A DNA stretch of 45,506 nt from Hydrogenophaga sp. (lineage in GTDB: Bacteria; Pseudomonadota; Gammaproteobacteria; Burkholderiales; Burkholderiaceae_C), in contig JAUYSB010000116.1 of the NCBI GenBank assembly GCA_030696525.1, positions 1 to 45,506 on the forward strand, in the 5' to 3' direction. This document shows positions 15,134 through 24,900 of the stretch, piece after piece. The notes below the pieces were generated by a model that saw only the letters and a program-made list of their open reading frames with translations, had not been told where the DNA came from and ran no database searches. Numbering within the stretch: position 1 is the first letter of the stretch; the number at the start of each line of letters is the position of its first letter. The translations under genes and the position numbers were made by a program.

Positions 15134-15793
15134 ATGGTCATCCAACTTCGTCCTCTGGCGTTCTGCCTGACTTTGTGCACCGCTGCGCTGCTGTCCGCCT
15201 GCGGCGGTGGTTCTGACGCCGACGGCACGGTGGATCCCGGCGGTAACAACAACGGCGGCGGTGGCTCGACCCCGGCCGTTGTAGACCGTTTTGTTGGTAG
15301 CTTCGTCAGCCCTTGTATGGTCAACGAGGACGTGCTGCAGGTGTCCAGCGGCCAGCCGGTGCGCCTGGTCCGCACCATGGTCGTCAGCAAAATCAGCGAT
15401 ACCCAAGCGCGCTACGTGCAGCGCGATACCTACCACGCGCCGGGCGACAACGAGTGCAAAGGCGGCAGCATCGGGTCCGTCAGTTGGGACAAACCGGGCA
15501 ACACCCTCACATTTGGCTCCTCGGTGAGCCAGACCGTGGGCAACCAGACGGTGGCGGCCTACCGCGTTGAAGGCGAGCTCGAAGCGATAGGGGGCATTTC
15601 GAGCGGGACCACCGTGACGGTCAATGACCTGCGCTTCCCTGGCACTTTCTTCATCGAGGCCTACAGCTTTCTGGACCTTCTGGCGTTGTCAGCCGATGGC
15701 AGCAAGCTGTACGCAGGCGACATCGACACCGAAGACGCCAACGGCTATCCGACCGCACTGGACACCACGTTTTACCTGACGCGTTTGCCTTGA
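15134..15793 (+). CDS. Predicted outer lipoprotein of unknown function
   Basis: A 219-residue secreted protein with a lipoprotein signal peptide: a hydrophobic stretch and lipobox LLSAC (Cys23), followed by a G/D/N-rich linker (about 24-45) and a probably beta-rich domain. No catalytic motif was recognised. Two further cysteines (in SPCMVNED and NECKGG) could form a disulfide. Such GGG-linker lipoproteins are common in Comamonadaceae without known role. The ribosome binding site GGGAG supports the start. Confidence 0.8.
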   Translation: MVIQLRPLAFCLTLCTAALLSACGGGSDADGTVDPGGNNNGGGGSTPAVVDRFVGSFVSPCMVNEDVLQVSSGQPVRLVRTMVVSKISDTQARYVQRDTYHAPGDNECKGGSIGSVSWDKPGNTLTFGSSVSQTVGNQTVAAYRVEGELEAIGGISSGTTVTVNDLRFPGTFFIEAYSFLDLLALSADGSKLYAGDIDTEDANGYPTALDTTFYLTRLP

Positions 15794-15810
15794 TTTGTGT
15801 TGGCGTGAAA

Positions 15811-15841
15811 ACACCAAGGGCGCCGCAGCGCCCTTGGGTGT
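15811..15841 (-). terminator. Rho-independent terminator after hemL (possibly bidirectional)
   Basis: A GC-rich hairpin with arms ACACCAAGGGCG and CGCCCTTGGGTGT around a short loop, lying 17 bases past both the lipoprotein stop and the hemL stop. On the minus strand the stem runs into TTTTC, so it best terminates hemL; for the lipoprotein transcript the 3' T-run is weaker. Confidence 0.75.
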
Positions 15842-15857
15842 GCATCGGCTGAACCGA

Positions 15858-17150
15858 TCAGAGCGAGGCAAACACCTCGCGCGCGGCCGCCACCGTTTCT
15901 GCCACATCGGCCTCGGAATGCGCGGCGCTCACGAAGCCGGCTTCGTACAAGGCCGGTGCGAAGTAGACGCCGCGATCGAGCATGCCGTGGAAGAAGGCGT
16001 TGAAACGCGGGCCGTCGGTTTTCATGACCGTGGCGTAGTTCTGCGGCAGCTCGGGCATCAGGAAGAAGCCGAACATGCCGCCCTGGCTGTCGCCGCAGAA
16101 GGGCACACCGGCATCATGTGCGGTCATGGTCAGCCCAGTCACCAGCGATTGGGTGCGGGCCGACAAGGCTTCGAAGAAACCCGGCTTGCGGATCTCTTTG
16201 AGCGTGGCCAAACCGCAGGCGGTGGCCACCGGGTTGCCGCTCAGGGTGCCGGCCTGGTACACGCCGCCCAGCGGCGCCAGGTGTTCCATCACGGCGCGTT
16301 TGGCGCCAAAGGCGGCCAGTGGCATGCCGCCGCCAATCACCTTGCCCATCACGGTCATGTCGGGCTCGAAGCCGGGGATGAGCTGGGCGTACACACTTTG
16401 TGCGCTGCCCAGGGCCACACGGAAGCCGGTCATCACCTCGTCGAAGGCCAGCAGCGCGCCGTGTTGGGAACACAGCTCGCGGCAGCGTTTCATGAAGGGC
16501 ACGCTGGCGCGCACGAAGTTCATGTTGCCGGCGATGGGCTCGATCATCAGGCAGGCGATGTCGGCGCCGTGTTCGGCAAACGCGGCCTCCAACTGTTCGA
16601 TGTTGTTGAATTCCAGCACCAGGGTGTGCTGCACCACCTCGGGCGGCACACCGGCGCTGGTGGGGTTGCCAAAGGTGGCCAGGCCCGAGCCGGCTTTCAC
16701 CAGCAGGGCGTCGGCATGGCCGTGGTAGCAGCCCTCGAACTTGATGATCTTTTTGCGGCCGGTGGCACCGCGCGCCAGGCGGATGGTGCTCATGCCGGCT
16801 TCGGTGCCTGAGCTGACCAGGCGCACCATGTCCATGCTGGGCACGAGTTCCAGAATGGCTTCGGCCAGCTCCACCTCTCGCTCGGTGGGTGCGCCGAAGC
16901 TGAAGCCGTCCAGCGCGGCTTTCTGCACCGCTTCGAGCACGGCGGGGTAGCCGTGGCCCAGGATCATGGGGCCCCAGGAGCCGATGTAGTCGATGTGGCG
17001 CTTGCCATTGGCGTCCCAAAAATACGCACCTTGGGCGCGCTGCACAAAACGGGGTGTGCCGCCTACGGCGCGGAAGGCGCGCACGGGTGAGTTGACGCCG
17101 CCGGGGATGACTTTCTGGGCGCGTTCAAACAGTTGCTGGTTGTGGTCCAT
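15858..17150 (-). CDS. hemL: Glutamate-1-semialdehyde 2,1-aminomutase
   Basis: A 430-residue PLP enzyme that converts glutamate-1-semialdehyde to 5-aminolevulinate in the C5 route to heme and other tetrapyrroles. The Schiff-base lysine is K270 in [17 protein letters not shown]; the cofactor-binding [11 protein letters not shown] and [16 protein letters not shown] are also present. Length matches the family. It starts 18 bases after the ThiD-like gene on the same strand, so the two are probably cotranscribed, and a terminator follows. Confidence 0.97.
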   Translation of the reverse strand: MDHNQQLFERAQKVIPGGVNSPVRAFRAVGGTPRFVQRAQGAYFWDANGKRHIDYIGSWGPMILGHGYPAVLEAVQKAALDGFSFGAPTEREVELAEAILELVPSMDMVRLVSSGTEAGMSTIRLARGATGRKKIIKFEGCYHGHADALLVKAGSGLATFGNPTSAGVPPEVVQHTLVLEFNNIEQLEAAFAEHGADIACLMIEPIAGNMNFVRASVPFMKRCRELCSQHGALLAFDEVMTGFRVALGSAQSVYAQLIPGFEPDMTVMGKVIGGGMPLAAFGAKRAVMEHLAPLGGVYQAGTLSGNPVATACGLATLKEIRKPGFFEALSARTQSLVTGLTMTAHDAGVPFCGDSQGGMFGFFLMPELPQNYATVMKTDGPRFNAFFHGMLDRGVYFAPALYEAGFVSAAHSEADVAETVAAAREVFASL

Positions 17151-17168
17151 CGTGTGGGCGTTCGTGGT

Positions 17169-18098
17169 TCAGTGTTTGGTGTCGGGGGCAGGGAAATCGT
17201 CGGTGGCAGTGCCGTTTTCGGCATCGTCCTCGTCCCCTTCTTCTTCGTCTTCGCCATCGTGCGCCCAGAACAGGCGGTCGGGCATGGCGTGGCCCATGCC
17301 GGGCTGAAAGCCGGCGTCCAGGCACTGGTCGAGGTAGGTCAGGGCTTCGGCACAGGCGGTCTGCAGGTCGGCGCCCACGGCAATCAAGGCGGTCAGCGCG
17401 GCCGACAAGGTGTCGCCCGCGCCGGTGAAGGTGGCTTCGAACCGTTCGTAGCGGGCCGTGGCCAGCACGGTTTCAGGCGTGGCCAGGTGGCTTTCGAGGT
17501 ACTGATCGGCGGCATTGATGCCGGTCACCAGGGTGTAGGAGACGCCGTGTTCGGCGGCGGCGCGGGCCACGTCGCGCGGGCCGGGGGCCTTGTCGTCGGT
17601 CCAGTCGGGCAGCAGCCAGCGGCACAGGGTGCTGTGGTTGCCCACCAGCACGGTGGTCTGGGGCAGCAGCAGCTCGGCAAAGGCGTCGAGGTAGTTCTCC
17701 ATGTCCACCTCGTTCCACCAGGCCAGGCTGGGCATGTAGGCCACCAGCGGCAGATCAGGGTAGTCGGAGGCGATCTCGGCGATGGCGCTGAGGTTTTCGG
17801 GCGAGCCCACAAAACCCACCTTGATGGCCTGCACCGTCATGTCTTCCAGCGCGCAGCGGGCCTGCTCGTCCACCGCTTCTTCGTCGAAGGCGACGTGGCC
17901 GTGGATGTCGCTGCTGTCGCGCACATAGCTGCCCGTGACCACCGGCAACACATGGGCCGAGGCGCTGGACATGGCGGCCACGTCGGCGCCCAAGCCGCCC
18001 GCGCCGCTGGGGTCGTTGGCGTTGAAGGTCATGACGCAGGGCAGTGTCACGGCTTCGCCCGTGCTGGACGTGGCGGTGGGATCAAGGGGGGAGGGCAT
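17169..18098 (-). CDS. Divergent ThiD-like (PfkB-superfamily) kinase
   Basis: A 309-residue ribokinase-fold protein resembling the hydroxymethylpyrimidine/phosphomethylpyrimidine kinase ThiD. The N-terminal NANDPSGAGGLGAD corresponds to the usual GSDSGGGAGIQAD, and the anion-hole/catalytic motif FTGAGDTLSAAL is intact. The middle lacks the usual DPVM and TPN segments, and an acidic tail (HDGEDEEEGDEDD) ends the protein. Burkholderiales homologues next to hemL are usually annotated thiD, but the substitutions leave the substrate uncertain. It is divergent from the rubredoxin gene. No strong ribosome binding site precedes the ATG at 18098. Confidence 0.75.
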   Translation of the reverse strand: MPSPLDPTATSSTGEAVTLPCVMTFNANDPSGAGGLGADVAAMSSASAHVLPVVTGSYVRDSSDIHGHVAFDEEAVDEQARCALEDMTVQAIKVGFVGSPENLSAIAEIASDYPDLPLVAYMPSLAWWNEVDMENYLDAFAELLLPQTTVLVGNHSTLCRWLLPDWTDDKAPGPRDVARAAAEHGVSYTLVTGINAADQYLESHLATPETVLATARYERFEATFTGAGDTLSAALTALIAVGADLQTACAEALTYLDQCLDAGFQPGMGHAMPDRLFWAHDGEDEEEGDEDDAENGTATDDFPAPDTKH

Positions 18099-18211
18099 GG
18101 GGCGCAGTGCGTGGTGTTCGGGGCGGTCTGGCGGTGCCGGCCGTGCCCATGGGCGCCGCCTGGGGGCTGGCTACAATGAAACCATTCTAAGACAATGATT
18201 TTCTTTGCATC

Positions 18212-18385
18212 ATGACCGAACCCCAGACTTGGATGTGCTTGATTTGCGGCTGGATTTACGATGAGGCCGCCGGCGCACCCGACCACGACATCGCACCCGG
18301 CACCAAGTGGGCCGACGTGCCCATGAACTGGACCTGCCCGGAATGCGGCGCCCGCAAGGAAGATTTCGAAATGGTGGCGATCTGA
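18212..18385 (+). CDS. Rubredoxin
   Basis: A 57-residue rubredoxin with the two iron-binding pairs C9-LI-C12 (CLICGWIYDEAAG) and C42-PE-C45 (CPECGARKEDFE), the classic FeS4 site, and GTKWADVP between them. It is a soluble one-electron carrier. It lies 56 bases before pilG on the same strand, an arrangement I recall from other Burkholderiales; whether it serves the pilus system or is merely adjacent is unknown. Confidence 0.95.
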   Translation: MTEPQTWMCLICGWIYDEAAGAPDHDIAPGTKWADVPMNWTCPECGARKEDFEMVAI

Positions 18386-18441
18386 TGCTGCCCTCCGCGC
18401 CCGACACGGTCTGAACCACCCCACACCGGAAGCAGTTGTTC

Positions 18442-18852
18442 ATGCCCGACATCACTTCTTCTGGACTCAAGGTGCTGGTGGTCGATGACAGCCAGACGAT
18501 CCGGCGCAGCGCGGAGCTGTTTCTCAAGCAGGGTGGCCATCAGGTGGCGCTGGCCGAGGACGGCTTTGACGCGCTGTCCAAGATCAACGACTTCCACCCC
18601 GACCTGGTGTTCTGCGACATCCTGATGCCGCGGCTCGATGGCTACCAGACCTGCGCCATCATCAAACGCAATGAGCGCTTCGCCGGCATCCCGGTGGTCA
18701 TGCTGTCGTCGCGCGACGGCGTGTTCGACAAGGCGCGCGGCCGCATGGTGGGCGCCGAGGAACACCTGACCAAACCCTTCACCCGCGACCAGCTGCTGCA
18801 GGCCGTGGCCGTGCACGCGGCCCTGGCCACACAAGAAACGGGAGCCCACTGA
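18442..18852 (+). CDS. pilG: Twitching motility response regulator PilG
   Basis: A 136-residue single-domain receiver. The acidic pocket is VVDDSQTIRRS, the phosphorylated residue D59 (FCDILMPRLDG), and the switch/lysine region is MLSSRDGVFDKARG ... HLTKPF. PilG is a CheY-like output of the Pil-Chp pathway that acts on pilus extension. ATG 18442 is taken; a TTG two codons earlier is possible. It is the first gene of pilG-H-I-J-chpA and overlaps pilH by one base (TGATG). Confidence 0.93.
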   Translation: MPDITSSGLKVLVVDDSQTIRRSAELFLKQGGHQVALAEDGFDALSKINDFHPDLVFCDILMPRLDGYQTCAIIKRNERFAGIPVVMLSSRDGVFDKARGRMVGAEEHLTKPFTRDQLLQAVAVHAALATQETGAH

Positions 18853-19232
18853 TGGCGGTTCATGACATCCTGGTGGTGGACGATTCCAGGACCGAACTGA
18901 TGTACCTGCGCGATCTGCTGGCGCGCCACGGTTTTTCCGTGCGCACCGCCGAAAGCGCCGACGAGGCCTACCGCCAGATGGGCGAGGCCGTGCCCGACCT
19001 GATCCTGCTCGACGTTGTCATGCCGGGGCAGAACGGCTTTCAGCTCACGCGCCACCTGAGCCGCCACCCGCAGTACGGCAAGGTGCCGGTGTTCCTGTGC
19101 ACCAGCAAGAACCAGGAGACCGACCGCGTCTGGGGCTTGCGCCAGGGCGCGCGCGACTACATCACCAAGCCGGTCAACGCCGACCTGCTGCTGGCCAAGA
19201 TCGCGGCGGTCGATCAGGCCGCCGCCCTGTGA
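18852..19232 (+). CDS. pilH: Twitching motility response regulator PilH
   Basis: A 126-residue receiver domain with VVDDSRTELMYLRDLLARHG, the phospho-acceptor D54 (LLDVVMPGQNGFQ), CTSKNQETDRVWG and the lysine in DYITKPVN. In the Pil-Chp system PilH counterbalances PilG, acting as a phosphate sink or promoting retraction. Its start overlaps the pilG stop, so translation is coupled. Confidence 0.93.
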   Translation: MAVHDILVVDDSRTELMYLRDLLARHGFSVRTAESADEAYRQMGEAVPDLILLDVVMPGQNGFQLTRHLSRHPQYGKVPVFLCTSKNQETDRVWGLRQGARDYITKPVNADLLLAKIAAVDQAAAL

Positions 19233-19245
19233 CCCCAAGACGCGC

Positions 19246-19758
19246 ATGACGGCCCACGACACCCCCCCGCCCGGTGCCGCCAGCCGCCCCGCAGCCGCCG
19301 CCCACTGGCTGGGCGTGGCCTGTGGCGGGCACCGCTTTCTGGTGCCGCTGGCGCAGTCGGGCGAGATCGCCGCGCCGTCGCCGGTGCAGGCGCTGCCCCA
19401 CGCCAAGGCCTGGGTCCGAGGCGTCACCACCTTGCGTGGCGAGCTCTACACGGTGGTCGATCTGCTGGGCTGGCTGGGCTGGCCGCCGCTGGCCGACGAG
19501 GCCCAGAGCCAGGCCCATTTCGTGAGTTTGAGCACGCACCTGGGTGTCAACGTGGTGTGGCCGGTGGACCGCCTGCTGGGCCTGCGCACGGCCGAGGCCT
19601 TGTTTCCGGCGCCCGAACCTTTGCCCTCGCCCGTGGTGCGCCAGGTGCTGGCCGACGAGCAGGACAACGTCTGGTACGACCTGGACCTGCTCGCCCTGTG
19701 CGAGCGACCCGATTTTTTGGACATCCATGAGCGTCCGGCCACCGCCGGGAGCCCCTAA
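19246..19758 (+). CDS. pilI: CheW-like adaptor PilI
   Basis: A 170-residue CheW-domain protein that couples the PilJ chemoreceptor to the ChpA kinase. The CheW fold is recognised by GVACGGHRFLVPLAQSGEI, VRGVTTLRGELYTVVDLLGWLG and a final LDLLALCERPDFLDI segment. It sits 13 bases after pilH and 5 bases before pilJ. The first 20 residues are Pro/Ala-rich and probably disordered. Confidence 0.92.
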   Translation: MTAHDTPPPGAASRPAAAAHWLGVACGGHRFLVPLAQSGEIAAPSPVQALPHAKAWVRGVTTLRGELYTVVDLLGWLGWPPLADEAQSQAHFVSLSTHLGVNVVWPVDRLLGLRTAEALFPAPEPLPSPVVRQVLADEQDNVWYDLDLLALCERPDFLDIHERPATAGSP

Positions 19759-19763
19759 GCACC

Positions 19764-21992
19764 ATGGCGTTGATGAGCACATTGCGAAGCCTGTTTGGCC
19801 GCCGGGACCCGCTGGAAGACGTGCCGCTGAACCCCGCCAGCGCGTCCGAACTCATGGACCCGGCTTCCGGCCTGAGCTCGTCCACCTTTGGTTCCGACTC
19901 CATCCTGTCCGTGCCCGGTCAGAGCGCGTCGAGTGGGGGCTCCGCCACCCGGCCGGCCGCGCTGGACGAGGTCATCGACGACAGCGTGGCCCTGCCGCTG
20001 CTGGGCCGTCGCAGCGCCGACAGTGTCCAGCGCCTGCTGGTGGGCGGCCTCACCGCCATGCTGGTGCTGACCGGCCTGCTGCTGGCCTACCAGTGGTACG
20101 CCGCCACGTCGGGCGGGCCCGGCCCGGCGGCGTCGGTGCCGTCGGCCTTGCTGGGCACACAGCGGGTGGCGCAGCAGGCCGCGTCTGCGGTGGCGGGGGA
20201 GGCCGAGGCCTTTGTCGCCCTGCGCACGGCCGACCAGGATTTGCAGCGCGACCTGTCGGCGCTGGCCGTGCTCGAGCGTGGCCTGAGCGACACGGCACAG
20301 CGCCTGCAAGCCACCGTGGGCGTGGTGCTGGCGCAGCAAGCGGCCTTGGTGCGCCTGCCGGCGCAGCTGGGCGAGGTGCGCCAGCGCAGCGCTACGCAGG
20401 CTGATGCGGCCGATGCGCTGCTGGCGCTGCTGATCCAGAACGGTGCTTCGTCCGGCGACGTGGCCGCCGGCGCCCAGCTGGCGCGTTTGCTGCATCGTGT
20501 GCGGGTTGCCACCGCGACCTTTGCCGGGCCCACCGGCGCCTCGGCGCCGGCACTGGTGGCCTTGGGTCAGGACGTCAACGACATGCTGGACCGCATCGAC
20601 GGCCTGGTCGCCAGCGCCCGCCGCAGCCCACCGCGCGAAACCCGTCAGCGCGAGCTGCTGGAGCAACTGCAGCGCGAACACCCGGCGCTGCTGAGCGCCA
20701 CCAACGCCTTGCTGATCACCTTGCAGGAGGTGGGCCCGCCGCGCGAGGCGCAGCGCCAGTTGCAGCGCGACGCCGAGCCGCTGACCCAGCGCCTGCAGGC
20801 GCTGCAGGGCCGCAGCATGGAGGGCGACACCGCCGGCGCCTGGCCCCTGATCGCGGCGGCCATCACGGCGGTGCTGGCCTTGTTGTGCATCTGGGGCCTG
20901 GTGCAGCTGCAACTGCGCGCCAGCCAGCGGCGCCAAGGGGTGGCCGAGCAGCTGCAGAACCTGGCCAGCGCGCAGGAGCGCGACGCCCGGCGCATCAACG
21001 ACGCCACACAGGCCGCCATCCTGCGCCTGATGAACGAGCTGCAAGACGTGGCCGATGGCGACCTGACCAAGCAGGCCACGGTGAGCGAAGACATCACCGG
21101 CGCCATCGCCGACTCCATCAACTACACGGTGGAGGAGTTGCGCACCCTGGTCGGTCAGGTGCAGACCAGTGCCGAGCGCGTGGCGCAGACCACCGCGACG
21201 GTGGAGAACACCTCCATCGAGCTGCTGGCCACCTCCACCGAGCAGTTGCGCGAGATCCGAGAAACCGGCCAGTCGGTGCTGGACATGGCGCAGCGCATCC
21301 AGCAGGTGTCGGTGCAGGCGCAAACCTCGTCCGACGTGGCGCGCCAGTCGGCCCAGGCCGCCGAGTCGGGCCTGCAGGCGGTGCAGGCCAGCATGGGCGG
21401 CATGAACCGCATCCGCGACCAGATCCAGGACACGGCCAAACGCATCAAGCGCCTGGGTGAGTCCTCGCAGGAAATCGGCGAGATCACCGAGCTGATCTCC
21501 AGCATCACCGAACAGACCAACGTGCTGGCACTCAACGCGGCCATCCAGGCCGCCTCTGCGGGCGAGGCCGGCCGGGGCTTTTCGGTGGTGGCCGAGGAAG
21601 TGCAGCGCCTGGCCGAGCGTTCGGCCAACGCCACGCGCCAGATCGCCGACCTGGTCAAGGCCATCCAGTCCGACACCCAGGACGCGGTGCTGGCGATGGA
21701 GTCGTCCACCCAGGGCGTGGTCGAGGGCGCGCGCCTGTCCGACAACGCCGGTGCGGCCCTGGCCGAGATCGACCGCTACTCGCGCCAGGTGGCCGAGCTG
21801 GTGGGCCAGATCGCCTTGTCCACCTCGCGCGAGGCCGAACTCGCCAGTGGCACGGCCGAGAACATCCAGCACATTTTTGCCGTGACCGAACAGACCGGCG
21901 AAGGCACCAAGTCCACCGTGCAGCAGGTGCGTGAACTCACCCGCATCGCCGACGAACTGCGCCAGTCGGTGTCGCGTTTCCGCATCGCCTGA
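19764..21992 (+). CDS. pilJ: Methyl-accepting chemotaxis protein PilJ
   Basis: A 742-residue chemoreceptor of the type IV pilus system. A 90-residue Ser/Ala-rich cytoplasmic N-terminus precedes TM1 (about 91-115, GGLTAMLVLTGLLLAYQW); a helical periplasmic PilJ-type region follows, then TM2 (about 360-382, PLIAAAITAVLALLCIWGLV), a HAMP-like segment and a long signalling coiled coil. The hairpin tip SITEQTNVLALNAAIQAASA, then GEAGRGFSVVAEEV, is near residues 580-613. PilJ senses surface contact or pilus tension in Pseudomonas. No CheR-binding pentapeptide is seen at the C-terminus. A 5-base gap leads to chpA. Confidence 0.93.
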   Translation: MALMSTLRSLFGRRDPLEDVPLNPASASELMDPASGLSSSTFGSDSILSVPGQSASSGGSATRPAALDEVIDDSVALPLLGRRSADSVQRLLVGGLTAMLVLTGLLLAYQWYAATSGGPGPAASVPSALLGTQRVAQQAASAVAGEAEAFVALRTADQDLQRDLSALAVLERGLSDTAQRLQATVGVVLAQQAALVRLPAQLGEVRQRSATQADAADALLALLIQNGASSGDVAAGAQLARLLHRVRVATATFAGPTGASAPALVALGQDVNDMLDRIDGLVASARRSPPRETRQRELLEQLQREHPALLSATNALLITLQEVGPPREAQRQLQRDAEPLTQRLQALQGRSMEGDTAGAWPLIAAAITAVLALLCIWGLVQLQLRASQRRQGVAEQLQNLASAQERDARRINDATQAAILRLMNELQDVADGDLTKQATVSEDITGAIADSINYTVEELRTLVGQVQTSAERVAQTTATVENTSIELLATSTEQLREIRETGQSVLDMAQRIQQVSVQAQTSSDVARQSAQAAESGLQAVQASMGGMNRIRDQIQDTAKRIKRLGESSQEIGEITELISSITEQTNVLALNAAIQAASAGEAGRGFSVVAEEVQRLAERSANATRQIADLVKAIQSDTQDAVLAMESSTQGVVEGARLSDNAGAALAEIDRYSRQVAELVGQIALSTSREAELASGTAENIQHIFAVTEQTGEGTKSTVQQVRELTRIADELRQSVSRFRIA

Positions 21993-21997
21993 CACCC

Positions 21998-24900
21998 ATG
22001 GCCCACGGAACCGACGCCGATGATCTGAGCCCCCTGGCCTGGGTGCACGAGGAAGTGATGCGCAGCGTGACCGAAGCGGTCGCGGCGCTGCAGCGCTTCT
22101 CGCAAGCCCACCAGCTGGCGCGCCAGACCGACCTGGCCAGCGTGGACGATGCCGACCTGCGCATGGCGCGCCAGCAACTGCACCAGGCCGTGGGCGCGCT
22201 GGAGATGGTGGGCCTGAGCGCAGCGGCGCAGGTGCTGCGCTCGCTGGAAGCTGCCGTGCAGCGCTTCGTGCAAAAGCCCGATGCCTGCGACGAAGCCGCG
22301 CTGGTGGCGCTGGCGCGCGTGAGCGCCGCTTTGGGCGACTACCTGCAGCGCCGCGTGCGCCAGCGCCCGGTGTCCGATTTGCACCTGTTCCCGGCCTACC
22401 GCGACGCCCAGACCCTGGCCGCCGCCGACCGCATCCACCCGGCCGACCTGTGGACGGTGGACCACCACGGCCTGACCATGCCCCCTGCCGCGCCCGAGGG
22501 CGCAGCGCCCGCCTACGGCCCGGCCGTGCGTGCCCAGCTCGACCGCCACATCCTGCCGGTGGTCAAGTCGCTCGATGCCACCGCCGCGCGCGAACTGGCC
22601 CGGCTCTGCGAGCTGTTGTCGGCCGCCGTGCCTCCAGGCCAGGCCACGGTGCCCGAGCCCGTGGCCACCTTCTGGCGCGTCGCGGCCGGCTACTTCGATG
22701 CCGTGGCCCAGGCCGCCCTGCCGCCCGACGTGCACACCAAACGCGCCGCCTCGCGCGTGCTGCTGCAGTACGCTGCGCTGGCGCAGGGGCGTTGCGAGGT
22801 GCCCGATCAGCTGTTGCACGACCTGCTGTACCTGTGCGCCCAGGCCACGCCGGCCGACCCGGCACAGGCGCCCCACTGGCGGGCCGTGCAAGCCGCCTTT
22901 GGCCTGGCGCGCCACACGTCAGTAGACGTGGAGCAGGCGCGCCTGGGGCAACTCGACCCCGACCTGCTGGCCGAAGCCCAGGCCTTGCTCAAGCGCTGCA
23001 GCGAACGCTGGGCCCAGGCCAGCGACGACGGCCCGCTGGCGGCCGCTGCGCTGGCCGAGCTGCCCGAAGCCATGCTGGCCCTGGGCCGCAGCGTCACCCG
23101 CGTGTGCCCGCCCGCCGCGCCCCTGGCCCAGGCGTTTGCCGATGTGATGGCGCGTCTCAGTGGCCCGTCTGCGCACATCGGGCCGCCATTGGGGCCGCAG
23201 TTGGCCCTGGAAGTGGCCACCGCCCTGCTGTTCCTCGACGCGACGCTGCAGGACTTTGATCCGCTGGACGACGCGCTGGGCGAGCGCGCCACCCAGCTGG
23301 CGCAGCGCGTGCTGGCCACCGTGGCGGATGCGCCCCTGCCCGAACTCGCGCCCTGGATGGAGCGGCTCTACCGCCAGTGGAGCGAGCGCCAGACCCTGGG
23401 CAGTGTGGTGGACGAGGTGCGGCGCACCCTGGCCGAGGCCGAAGCCCAGCTCGACCGGCTGGCGCGAGATCCCTCGCAGCGCCAGGGGCTGGACGCCTTG
23501 CCCGCCCGTTTTGCACAGATGGCGGGTGTGCTGTCGGTGCTGGGCCTGCAGGACGCTGCGCGCACCGCGCAGGCCATGGAGCTCACTGCCAACGGTTTGC
23601 TGGCCGGCCGCGCCGACCTCGGCTCGCCCGCCTGGCGCAGCCTGGTGCACAACCTGGGCGCCCTGGGCTTTCTGATCGATGTGCTGGGGCTGCACGCGGC
23701 GTCGGCCCAGCGCGGTTTCCGCTTCGACGCCGAAGCGGGCGAACTGCGCCCGCTGCTGGCGGCAGGCAACCGCGTGTCGGAGGTGTCCGAGGTGGCCGCG
23801 GTGTCCGAGCGGGCCGCCGCCACGCCCGAGCCGCCGGCTGCAGCGCCGGCACCGGCTGCGCCAGCGGAACCCGCCACCGACGACGAAGACGCCGAGCTGC
23901 TGGCCATCTTCATGGACGAAGCGCGCGAGGTGCTGGCCAGCGGCCAGCAGTCGGTGCTGACGCTGTCGCGCGAAAGCGCCCAGCTGGGGGCCATGACCAC
24001 CCTGCGGCGCGCCTTCCACACGCTCAAGGGCAGCGCACGCATGGTGGGCCTGTCCGCCTTCGGCGAGGCCGCCTGGGCCATGGAACAGGTGCTCAACGCC
24101 CGCCTGGCCGAACAGGCGCCGGCCGACGCGCCCTTGCTGGACCTGGCGCGCGAGGCGCTGGGCGCGATGGCACAGTGGGTGGAAGCGCTGGCACAAGGGC
24201 AGGGCGACCCCTGGTCGGCCGAAGCCTTCCAGCGCAGCGGCCAGGCCCTGCGCGAGCAAGGCGTTTACCTGCCGCTGGCGGCGCCCGCTGAAGTGACGGC
24301 ACCTGCCGACGTGCCCACGCCCGCCACCGAGCCAGTGCCGGAGCCGGCACCCGAACCCGAACCCGAACCGTTGTCGGTACCATTTGACGCGCCGGCGCTC
24401 GAAGCAGAGCCCGCGCCGGCCTTCGAAGCCTTCGACGAGCAGGTCAAGGTCATCGGGCCGCTGCGCATCGGCCTCAACCTCTTCAACGTTTACCTCAACG
24501 AGGCCGACGAGTGGTCGCGCTGCCTGTGCAACGCGCTGGCCGAATGGGCCTTGGGGCCCGAGCGCGTGCCACCCGACACCACCGTGGCCTGGGCCCATTC
24601 GCTGGCGGGCAGCTCCTTCACCGTGGGCTTCAAGCGCCTGGGCGAGACCGCACGCACGCTGGAGCACGCCCTTGAACGGCTGCGCCAGCTGCCCGTGCCG
24701 GCTGGCCGGCGTCTGAGCGACGACGCGCGCCAGCTGCCGGTGCTGGTGGCCGAGTCCCTGCGTCACCTGCTGCACCAGTTTGCGGCCGGCTTCCTCAAGG
24801 AGCCCGAGGCCACCATGCTCGAGCGCCTGCGCGTCTGGCCCGAGGCCGGCGACTGGGTGGCCCTGCTGGTGCCGCAGCCGGTGCCGGCACCTGTGGAGGA

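Noticed and set aside
19755-21995. 746-codon open frame opposite pilJ
   Set aside because: Antisense shadow with low-complexity composition; pilJ is unambiguous.
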